From assembly GCA_964450125.1 (NCBI GenBank), contig CAYVDO010000087.1, forward strand, positions 1 to 22,475: a stretch of 22,475 nt of DNA. The letters are read 5' to 3'. A program made the position numbers and the translations under genes. Below are positions 8,130 through 15,048 of this stretch, piece after piece. Source of the DNA: JADJOY01 sp964450125. GTDB taxonomy: Bacteria; JADJOY01. The notes under the pieces were generated by a model. That model saw only the letters and a list, made by a program, of their open reading frames with translations, made no database searches and was not told the DNA's origin. The stretch's first letter is position 1; each line of letters begins with the position of its first letter.

Positions 8130-10580
8130 ATGTCGCTCGCCCAGACTTCGCTCGATCGCACGTCGGCCCTCGGGCCGGCGCGACTCGCCTTTCCCGTGGC
8201 GTCACCGCTCGCCGCCATCCGAGCGTGGGCAGCGCGCCTCGCGCACGTCGATCCGTGGGTGCTCGGCTTCGCGCTCGGTTTCGCTGCGCTCGCGGGCTGT
8301 ATCCAGGGCGCTCGGCTGTGGACGTTCACGTACCTCCACGCCACACAAGATCAGGCGCTCTTCCTTCAGCTCATGCATTCGCTCTGGCACGAGCACCGCT
8401 TCGCCGAGTCGATCTACCACTCGACGCGATTCCTCGGTCAGCAGCACTTTGCGCCGATCTACGCGCTCCTCGCGCCCCTCGCCGCGATCGTCCCGCCGCG
8501 GGTGTTGATCGGCACGTTTCCGATCGCCGCCATCGTCGCCGCCGCGCTCGTGGCGTACCGCATCGTCCTCCGTCATGGTGGCGAGCGGTTGTTGGGTCGG
8601 GCGGTCGTCGCTGCGTTGCTGTTCAATCCGCTCTCGATTCGCCTGGCGAATCAGGGCATCCGCGAGACGGTCATCGCGGCGTTGTTGCTGGCGCTCGCAA
8701 TCGACGCCTTCGAGCGCCGGCGTCGTACCGCTTTTGCCGTCGCCTGCTTGCTTGCGGCTGGTTGCAAAGAAGACATCCCGCTGGTGGTCGCGGGTTTCGT
8801 GCTACCTGCACTCCTCGAGCGGCGGCGTGGCTTCTGGCTCGGATTTCCGTTGCTTGCGGGTGTGGGTGGATTCGCGCTGATCACGGAAGTGGTGATGCCG
8901 CACTTCGGCGCCACACCTGGGCAGGGCGGCCTGGGCTTCCCGTGGTTTCGCGCGCTCGGTCGAAGCTATGGCGAAGTGGCGATGCACGTGCTCGCGCACC
9001 CGCTCGCGACACTCGCGCGGATTCTGGCCGCCGGCGATGCCGGTGACTTCTTTCTGCGCTACCTCGCGGGCGTCGGCTTTCTGCCGCTCCTGGCGCCTGG
9101 CTACCTGCTCGTACCAGCGTCGCAGTACCTGGAGATCGCGCTCGCTTCCGCGCCGCACGTCTCGTCGATCAGCAACTGGTATTGGGCGCCGGCGTACCCG
9201 TTTGCCGCAGCGGCGTTGGCGCGCGCGGCGCTGAGACTCGACTGCTGGGTGGCACGGCGCGCGTCGGTCTCCACGGCACTCACTCCGCTCGGGGCGCGGC
9301 GTGCGGTTCCGTTTGCCGTGGCCACGCTGACAGCGCTCAACGTCGGCGGCGCGGCATGGACGGTGCTCGCCGAGCCGCGCTGTTTCGAGGGAGCGCGCAT
9401 CACCTCCGAACACGGAACCGAGGGCGGCCTTCTCGACGCGGCGTATGTCGCGAGCTACTTCCGCTTCCACCGCACGTGGTCGCGGCAGATCGAGCGACTC
9501 TTCGCGCGCATCCCAGCCGATGCGGCGGTCAGCGCTCAGTACCCATTCCTGCTCGCGTTCGCCGGACGCTCCGCGCTCACGCTCTTCCCCGATGCCCGCG
9601 ACGCCTCGTGGGTGGTGATGGCGCCGGCGTTCCCGCGGGCGCCGCCGCTGCCCGATCGGGAGCTGACGCGGACGCTCGCTCGGCTGCGTAGCAATGGATT
9701 CCGTCGCGTCGCCCAATGGGGCGGTGTCAGCGTCCTCGAGCGGGGCGGCTTGGAGGAGGCGCAGCTCGATCGCTGCCTCACCGACTGCCAGCGGCGAGAA
9801 GCCGAGCAGCTTCCGTCCGGCGCTGCGCGGGCTGTCACGGCGCACGGGACGTGTCTGGCGCGGAATCGCATCGATCCGGCGGCGTCGGGAAGTGCCGTGC
9901 GCGCATCGTGGTGGGGATCGCCAATCCCCGTTCGCTGGACCAGCGATCTCGCGCCCGGGCGCTACAAGTTGCGGCTGCGGGTTGCCGCGGCGCCCGGGGC
10001 GATGGAATCCGCTCCCACCGGGTACGCCGTGCGATTGCTGGTCCGTGACGCCTACACCGGAACCGTGCTCACCGAGCGAAGCTACGCCGCCGCAGATCTA
10101 CCGGGCCAAGGCGCGTATCGGGTCGTGTCGATGCGCTTCGACATCGTCGGTACCGGGGCCGGCGGCTCGGCCGCGGGTACGCAGCGAATGCACATGGAGG
10201 TGGAAGATCCTGGAAACGTGCCGCTGCGCCTCGACTGGCTAGAGATCCGTGGTCGACCGTTCCGCACCTCGTCAGCCGGGCAGGAACACGTGAACGATCA
10301 CGAACACGACCGAGCGCAGAACGATCGCCGACGCGACGAGCGCAAGCTCCGTCCACACCTTCGAGCGATTGCGGAGAAACGCGATGCGCAGGGCGATCCA
10401 CCGCTCGAGCGTGCGCACGATGCCGACGATACGACCAAGCGCGGCCGTGTTCGGCGCGGGTACCAGGCGCTCGAGGGCGATGCCGACGAGGACCAACGCG
10501 GTCAGGTAGTTGGCGTGAGCGCTGGGATCGAATCGTTCCACGCTCAGCCTCCGGCGCTCGTCGCGACGCTCACCCAATGA
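8130..10580 (+). CDS. DUF2079 polytopic membrane protein, GT-C-like, with C-terminal beta-rich extension
   Basis: The frame encodes 816 residues. Residues about 40-430 contain many hydrophobic helices with DUF2079 features: ATQDQALFLQLMHSLW in the first loop, FLGQQHFAPIYALLAPLAAIVPP, LFNPLSIRLANQGIRETVI and GCKEDIPLVVAG (Lys213-Glu214-Asp215). DUF2079 proteins resemble GT-C glycosyltransferases that use lipid-linked sugars. Residues about 430-570 are the soluble C-terminal part (RIPADAAVSAQYPFLLAFAGR, SWVVMAP). About 570-715 look like an extra beta-sandwich (LAPGRYKLRLRV, MHMEVEDPG, RLDWLEIRGRPF). The final ~100 residues, from about 10272, are charged low-complexity sequence lying antisense to a minus-strand gene pair. 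The native stop was probably near 10290 and has been lost by frameshift or error. The sugar donor and acceptor are unknown. Confidence 0.8.
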   Translation: MSLAQTSLDRTSALGPARLAFPVASPLAAIRAWAARLAHVDPWVLGFALGFAALAGCIQGARLWTFTYLHATQDQALFLQLMHSLWHEHRFAESIYHSTRFLGQQHFAPIYALLAPLAAIVPPRVLIGTFPIAAIVAAALVAYRIVLRHGGERLLGRAVVAALLFNPLSIRLANQGIRETVIAALLLALAIDAFERRRRTAFAVACLLAAGCKEDIPLVVAGFVLPALLERRRGFWLGFPLLAGVGGFALITEVVMPHFGATPGQGGLGFPWFRALGRSYGEVAMHVLAHPLATLARILAAGDAGDFFLRYLAGVGFLPLLAPGYLLVPASQYLEIALASAPHVSSISNWYWAPAYPFAAAALARAALRLDCWVARRASVSTALTPLGARRAVPFAVATLTALNVGGAAWTVLAEPRCFEGARITSEHGTEGGLLDAAYVASYFRFHRTWSRQIERLFARIPADAAVSAQYPFLLAFAGRSALTLFPDARDASWVVMAPAFPRAPPLPDRELTRTLARLRSNGFRRVAQWGGVSVLERGGLEEAQLDRCLTDCQRREAEQLPSGAARAVTAHGTCLARNRIDPAASGSAVRASWWGSPIPVRWTSDLAPGRYKLRLRVAAAPGAMESAPTGYAVRLLVRDAYTGTVLTERSYAAADLPGQGAYRVVSMRFDIVGTGAGGSAAGTQRMHMEVEDPGNVPLRLDWLEIRGRPFRTSSAGQEHVNDHEHDRAQNDRRRDERKLRPHLRAIAEKRDAQGDPPLERAHDADDTTKRGRVRRGYQALEGDADEDQRGQVVGVSAGIESFHAQPPALVATLTQ
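10272..10541 (-). CDS. Small two-helix membrane protein, translationally coupled
   Basis: A GTG at 10541 opens 89 codons. GGAGG sits seven bases upstream, overlapping the last codons of the preceding membrane glycosyltransferase gene, whose TGA ends at 10544. The two genes are thus two bases apart and almost certainly cotranslated. The product has two hydrophobic segments, about residues 11-29 (NYLTALVLVGIALERLVPA) and 66-86 (LALVASAIVLRSVVFVIVHVF). Between them is a basic amphipathic stretch (RTLERWIALRIAFLRNRSKVW). I do not recognise a family. The position suggests an accessory subunit or membrane partner of the upstream glycosyltransferase. The entire gene lies under the 3' end of the convergent DUF2079 frame. 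A longer frame from 10775 exists, but its extra residues look like shadow sequence. Confidence 0.65.
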   Translation of the reverse strand: MERFDPSAHANYLTALVLVGIALERLVPAPNTAALGRIVGIVRTLERWIALRIAFLRNRSKVWTELALVASAIVLRSVVFVIVHVFLPG

Positions 10581-11614
10581 ACGATCGCGGAGACCGCGTT
10601 GGCGCCGACGAAGACGAGCATCGCGCCCACCACCCGCGGACGTGCGGCGCGGGTGAGCGCTGCACCCAGCACGATCGCCATCGGCACGCATCCCGGCAGC
10701 AGGTATTGCAGACGCCCGTACGGTAGCCAGAAAAGCACCGGCAGCACGAAAGCCCAGGGCAGCACTTCGCGCCACGTGGGCTCGAAAACGTCTGCGCAGG
10801 CGTCCCAGAGCACCAGGAACACCACGATCGATCCCACTACGTCGATCGAGAAAAAGTAGGGAATGACGGCGCCGATCCAGTTCTGGACGTGACCCGGCTG
10901 ACCGGCAGCGAGCATCGGTGTGGCTGCCACGAGTCCGATCGCGAGCGGGACGAGCCGTCGCACACGCGCGCGTGGCGAAGCATCACCGGCGATCAGCGCG
11001 TGGGCACCAAGCGCCGCTGCATTCACCAGCGCCACGGGATGGTGGAGCGCCGCCACGGCGGTCGCGAGCGCGAGCGCGGCACCGCGAGCCAGCGACAGCT
11101 CTCGCACGAACGCGACATAGGCCGCCGTGTTCAGCGTGACGAGCAGCAGATGCGCGGCATAAGGCTCTGCCGACGCCGCGTAGAAGACCGCATTCGGTGT
11201 GAACGCGTGCACGGCCACCGCAAACGCCGCCACGCGCTCGCCGGCAGCCGCTCGCGCCATCTCCCACACCGCTGCGAATCCGAGCATCGCGAAGCCGAGC
11301 TGGATCCAGCGGAGGTCGCGCTCGCTTGCGCCGGGCCAATGCCGCAACGCCTCCGCGTGGGCGAGTGTGGCGAGCCAGCCGTGCACCGAGCCGCGCAGAC
11401 CGTCGGGGATCCCGCGCTCGAGAACCGCGTGTGCATCACGGAGATAGTGGGCCTCATGCGCGCTGGTTGGGATGCCTCGAATCGCGAGCACACGGAGGAC
11501 GAGGCCGACGAGCAGCGCCGCTGCGAGCAACGTGCGCGCGGGCAGTCGCGCGCCGAGACGCGCTGGCGCGCGCCCGCATCCTTCGAGGGCGCGGCCCAAT
11601 CGCTCGATCCACAC
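10544..11614 (-). CDS. Polytopic membrane glycosyltransferase-like protein (GT-C, PMT/ArnT-like)
   Basis: The frame from a GTG at 11614 encodes 356 residues. It has about nine hydrophobic segments, beginning TLLAAALLVGLVLRVLAI. The first external loop carries GIPTSAHEAHYLRDA, where the acidic residue matches the position of the catalytic Asp/Glu in GT-C enzymes such as PMT, ArnT and AglB. Further family-like strings are FTPNAVFYAASAEPYAAHLLLV and, near the end, FWLPYGRLQYLLPGCVPMAIVLG. Such enzymes transfer sugars from polyprenyl-phosphate donors on the outer face of the inner membrane. The acceptor is unknown. The protein is shorter than typical ArnT and lacks a large soluble domain. The start is uncertain: coding-like sequence in another frame (11620-11665, DPRDYWKIGARVDRAIG) lies just upstream, so a frameshift near the 5' end is possible. 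The next gene downstream is coupled to it. Confidence 0.75.
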   Translation of the reverse strand: MWIERLGRALEGCGRAPARLGARLPARTLLAAALLVGLVLRVLAIRGIPTSAHEAHYLRDAHAVLERGIPDGLRGSVHGWLATLAHAEALRHWPGASERDLRWIQLGFAMLGFAAVWEMARAAAGERVAAFAVAVHAFTPNAVFYAASAEPYAAHLLLVTLNTAAYVAFVRELSLARGAALALATAVAALHHPVALVNAAALGAHALIAGDASPRARVRRLVPLAIGLVAATPMLAAGQPGHVQNWIGAVIPYFFSIDVVGSIVVFLVLWDACADVFEPTWREVLPWAFVLPVLFWLPYGRLQYLLPGCVPMAIVLGAALTRAARPRVVGAMLVFVGANAVSAIVHWVSVATSAGG

Positions 11615-11797
11615 GGGCGCCGATCTTCCAGTAGTCGCGGGGATCGTGCAACGTAGGGACGGTCACGTGCGTGCGGCGGCTGCGCCGCGAACCCGCGCAC
11701 ACCCGCTCTCGGCCACCCTCGACACCCACCGCTCTCAGGGAACGACCCGGCGAATCATGCGCACGCAGTCCTTCTCGCCCGCGCGACGAGCGCACGC

Positions 11798-13630
11798 GTG
11801 AACGCAGCCGCCTCGCGAGGTGTACCCGAGCCCCCTCTCGGCGCTGGGGCGATTGCGGCGGTCGTGCTCGCCGGCGCGGTGGCGTACGCGCCGTCGCTGG
11901 CGCTCGGCTGGTGGCGCGATGACTACACCTGGCTCTTCGATCCCGTCGACCTCGGCCGCCTCTTCACGGACCTCGCGAACGGTCAGGTGGTCGGCCGCTT
12001 TCGCCCGCTTCAGAAGCTCTTGTCGCTGGCGGTGGGATCGCTGGGGCTGGGAGCGCGTCTGCCGTCGCGGCTGGTGTGCGTGGCGCTCGTCATTGCCACC
12101 GGGATCGCCGCCGCCACGTGGGTGAACGTGCTCGTGCGCTCGCGGCTCGCCGGTGCGCTGGCGGGTGTGCTCTACGTGACGAGCCCGCGGATCGCGATCA
12201 TGGCCACCTGGGTGTCGTGGTGGTCATCGCAGCTCTGCGTTCTCTTCGCGGTACTCGCCCTCATCGCTTCGGAGCGCTTCACGAGTCGCGGCGGATGGCG
12301 CGCCGGCATGGCGTGCGTAGCAGCGAGCGTCCTCGCGCTGGCGAGCTTCGAAGTCGGAGTGGGTGTGCCGGCGGCGCTCGCGGTGGTGTTCGCGGTTCGG
12401 GTCGGGCGACGACCGCGGAACTGGTGGCCGGTGCTGGCGGCCGCGGGGGTGGTCGTAGTTTTCCTGGTGCTCTACTCGCGCGACCCGGACCGGCCATTCG
12501 CGATGGCGCTGCCGCCGGCGCTGTTCGCACGCCATCTCGTGCAGATGGCCGATCACGAGTCGACGGCGCTGCTCGTAGGTCTGATTGCCGCCGTGACCCT
12601 GGGCATCCGCACGCGGTTCTCGCCGCCGTGGCGGATCTTGGTGGCGCTCACGATCGTGTCGGTGCTGCCGGGGCTCTTTCATCCATCGCCGGACACGTAC
12701 CATTTCCCGCTGCTCTACGTGGCCACCGGCGCGCTGGCGGCGTGGGCGGTGGCGGACCTGGCGAGGCTCCTCCCGCGCGCGGCGCTCGCCGAGAGCGGGC
12801 CAGCGCTCGCGCTGCTGGCGCTGGTCCTCGGCTCCTTCGGCTACGTCGAGCTACGCGGCTTCATCAGCCGCGAGTGGGAGCTTCGTGATTCACGGCGGCT
12901 GCTCGACGCGCTCGCGTCCAACGATTGCTTGCACCATCAGCCCGCCACGCTGTTTCCGCTCGGCCTCGACGAGCGCGATCGCGCCATCGCATTCATGATG
13001 CCTGCGAGCGGACTCACACCACTCTCCGGCTTGTGCGGTGCAGCGGTCGCGCTCGAGACCGAGCGCACCGTTTCCAGCCCCGAAGACTGCGGCCCCAACG
13101 GCTACTTCCTGACCCGCGACGGCGACCTCGTGGATTGCCCCGCCCTCGCCGAATCGCCTGAGCTCGTAACCGCCGCCACCGCGTGTGGCGTGCCGCTGGA
13201 TTCGCCGTCGCTCCTCGTCCCCAGCGGCATCTGGAGCGGCCCCAAGATCCTGTGCGTCAACGTGCCGCGCGGGGAAGGCATCACCGAAACTGACCCGCCC
13301 GTAGTCCTCGAAGGCGATCAAGCGGTGCTTCGCAAGACCGGCACCCTCAGCTTCGCCGTCCCCGACGACGCAAGCCGCTTCACGGCACGCCTCGATCGCC
13401 TGGTCTCGTTCGCATCCAAAGGACGCGCCGTCGACCGCCCCGCCCTCGGCACGGTGACCATCTACGGCGACGGCGCGATCCTGGCGCACCTCGCCATCGC
13501 CCGCGACGAAGACAAGCTCGCCGTCGCCGTCGGCACCGGCGACGCCGCCGTCCTCACCGTCAGTTACCACGCCCGCGTTGCCGAAGGCCCCGAGCTAGTC
13601 CTCTTCCAACCCCGCTTCCACCCCACCTGA
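11798..13630 (+). CDS. Polytopic membrane protein, GT-C glycosyltransferase-like
   Basis: The product has 610 residues from a GTG start; no good Shine-Dalgarno is visible. The first hydrophobic helix (AIAAVVLAGAVAYAPSLAL) is followed by GWWRDDYTWLFDP and then GRFRPLQKLLS. This is the arrangement of a catalytic-type acidic pair (DD) followed by an 'RPL' motif seen in uncharacterised GT-C membrane proteins. Residues about 15-360 hold roughly ten membrane segments. Residues about 365-610 form a soluble, presumably periplasmic, domain with scattered cysteines (CLHH, GLCG, DCG, DCP, ACG, ILCV). No closer family is recognised. It sits divergent from the minus-strand glycosyltransferase pair across a 183-base spacer, and near the DUF2079 protein. 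The three may therefore serve one surface glycoconjugate pathway, though this is inference from position only. Confidence 0.75.
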   Translation: MNAAASRGVPEPPLGAGAIAAVVLAGAVAYAPSLALGWWRDDYTWLFDPVDLGRLFTDLANGQVVGRFRPLQKLLSLAVGSLGLGARLPSRLVCVALVIATGIAAATWVNVLVRSRLAGALAGVLYVTSPRIAIMATWVSWWSSQLCVLFAVLALIASERFTSRGGWRAGMACVAASVLALASFEVGVGVPAALAVVFAVRVGRRPRNWWPVLAAAGVVVVFLVLYSRDPDRPFAMALPPALFARHLVQMADHESTALLVGLIAAVTLGIRTRFSPPWRILVALTIVSVLPGLFHPSPDTYHFPLLYVATGALAAWAVADLARLLPRAALAESGPALALLALVLGSFGYVELRGFISREWELRDSRRLLDALASNDCLHHQPATLFPLGLDERDRAIAFMMPASGLTPLSGLCGAAVALETERTVSSPEDCGPNGYFLTRDGDLVDCPALAESPELVTAATACGVPLDSPSLLVPSGIWSGPKILCVNVPRGEGITETDPPVVLEGDQAVLRKTGTLSFAVPDDASRFTARLDRLVSFASKGRAVDRPALGTVTIYGDGAILAHLAIARDEDKLAVAVGTGDAAVLTVSYHARVAEGPELVLFQPRFHPT

Positions 13631-13991
13631 CGCCCACGCACGACAAACCCCCTGCCCTCGCAGCCCCTGCGCACTTCATGTCCGCGAAAGCAACGAACCC
13701 CTGAAGTTGCGAGCTTACCGCTTTCATGAATCCAACACCCGCTTTGCCTCGACACGCGCTGAACCACGCGGCTGGTTAGCGCGTTGCGGTCAGCGTCAAC
13801 CGCAACCGGTACCCCAATCTTGAAGTGAAGCTATCCCTGGCCGAGCAAGTGAACCTGTCGTTTTGAATTCATTCGCTCAGTTACTGGCCTCCGCTTGGCT
13901 GATCCTGAAGAATAATCCCATCCGTCATCAATCCCAGCCGGCGACCCGGCTCGCACGCGCAACATCGCCGTTGTGGCTGCTAGCCAACGTG
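13631..13991 (+). other. Convergent intergenic region, 361 bases
   Basis: This region lies between the ends of two converging genes. It contains one clear inverted repeat (13783-13806). A short open stretch on the plus strand ends in TGA at 13863-13865 (RYPNLEVKLSLAEQVNLSF); it has no start codon, looks protein-like, and cannot be assigned to a family. GC content falls visibly across this region towards the right. I see no RNA gene here. Confidence 0.5.
13783..13806. terminator. Inverted repeat between convergent genes
   Basis: GTTGCGGT at 13783-13790 and ACCGCAAC at 13799-13806 pair perfectly around an eight-base loop. The position between the ends of two converging genes suits a bidirectional terminator, but there is no T-run on either side. 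Confidence 0.35.
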
Positions 13992-14564
13992 CTAAGTCGA
14001 CCTTCCCCACGATGCTCGAATGAAACCACAGGCACTAATTCCAACGAGTACAACGTGAGCCAGTAGTACCCAGGTAACATAGCCCGCGACAATTGAAGCA
14101 GTCTGAAATACCGATCGCAGCTCGACCGGCCGCCGCGTTCCCAACTCAATCACCGAGATCGCCGCGGCCCCAGGCCCCAATGCCAGCCCGAAGAACGTCT
14201 CCGCCATGCGCCCGTAATTCGAATAGTCCAGCAGAACTGACACCAATAGACAGGCAGCAATCAACAGCGTTCCCAGAGCCGCCGACCTCCGCCAGCGCGC
14301 GCGTGCTAAGACAGACCGCCAAGAGGTCCGTGTAACTTCTGCCAACACGATGAACGGGATGCCTGATCCAAGGCCCAATATCGTTCCGAGCCTTGCCCAT
14401 TCACGGCCGCGAAGAGCATAAGCACTTGCATCGCCAAAGTAACTCGGACGCCACACCAAGTAGGCCGCCCAGCAACCTAAGAGCGCTCCCAAGCCGCCAA
14501 ACATGCATGCACCGAAACAAGCACGCCTGATGGACTCACGCCATTCCCTTGGTTTCTTGATCAT
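13992..14564 (-). CDS. Polytopic membrane protein, candidate immunity partner of the Rhs protein
   Basis: An ATG at 14564 gives 190 residues. The product begins with a basic amphipathic segment (MIKKPREWRESIRR) and has five likely membrane segments: about 17-38 (GGLGALLGCWAAYLVW), 59-76, 94-113 (LGTLLIAACLLVSVLLDY), 122-140 and 157-180 (YVTWVLLAHVVLVGISACG). I recognise no family. It starts 67 bases after the stop of the giant Rhs gene on the same strand, in DNA with visibly lower GC and less biased codons than the genes to either side. Small genes directly downstream of variable Rhs tips commonly encode immunity proteins, and membrane-type immunity proteins are known. That role here is an inference from position and composition. 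The frame is open back to 14822 through the Rhs tip, but that part is shadow. No strong Shine-Dalgarno precedes the ATG. Confidence 0.65.
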   Translation of the reverse strand: MIKKPREWRESIRRACFGACMFGGLGALLGCWAAYLVWRPSYFGDASAYALRGREWARLGTILGLGSGIPFIVLAEVTRTSWRSVLARARWRRSAALGTLLIAACLLVSVLLDYSNYGRMAETFFGLALGPGAAAISVIELGTRRPVELRSVFQTASIVAGYVTWVLLAHVVLVGISACGFIRASWGRST

Positions 14565-14631
14565 TATACGAAGTGATCGCCGTGGTCGTTGTGGGCACTG
14601 ACAACTCTCTTTGATCAAGAGTGCTCGACCA

Positions 14632-15048
14632 TCAGGAACATCCCCCTTTACACTCAGGCGGCGAGTCGGTCGGCCTGGTATCCGAGCATCTCCCCCCAGC
14701 CCACGAGTCGCACCAGAGGTCCGCCGTGTCTTGCCCCTTCCTTTTCTTGCATTCGTACTGTGCTCGCGCCCCCCAACAGTCGTCTGGCGTATCGAGCTCA
14801 CAATACTCGTTAGCAAGGACACAAGTTAACTTATCCTGATCTCCATCAGTGGCTTCATCATCCACGTACACCGTGCCATTTTCACAAGTACCCTCGTTGC
14901 AGGCTTCTCCCGGGTAGATGTACTTGCACTTCTTGTGCTGCTTCGCCTTGCACGCACCCTCGCACACCTCACCTGCTATTTGACTTGCTTCATCGGCACC
15001 AGATCCTGGCGGATCCCAGTCGACGCAGCCAACCGTAAATGAGCATAA
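14632..15048 (-). other. Variable, cysteine-rich C-terminal tip of the Rhs protein
   Basis: Residues 2462-2599 follow the core-ending TDRDGL. The 138 residues contain 15 cysteines (for example GEVCEGACKAKQHKKCKY, GEACNEGTCENGT, NEYCELDTPDDCW, DSPPECKGGCS) and many acidic residues. I recognise no toxin family or catalytic motif. The cysteines could form disulfides or metal sites. DNA composition here is lower in GC than the Rhs core, as is usual for exchangeable Rhs tips. Confidence 0.7.

Noticed and set aside
6842..9046. 734-codon plus-strand frame across the M14 and DUF2079 genes
   Set aside because: It is extremely rich in Arg, Ala and Pro and overlaps two genes with clear motifs in another frame.
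11673..11688. Six-bp GC-only hairpin between divergent genes
   Set aside because: Short GC-rich hairpins arise often by chance in such DNA, and its position between divergent starts does not suit a terminator.
13801..13865. Short protein-like stretch ending RYPNLEVKLSLAEQVNLSF
   Set aside because: It has no start codon, fewer than 30 codons from the preceding stop, and no recognisable family. I mention it only within the intergenic entry.
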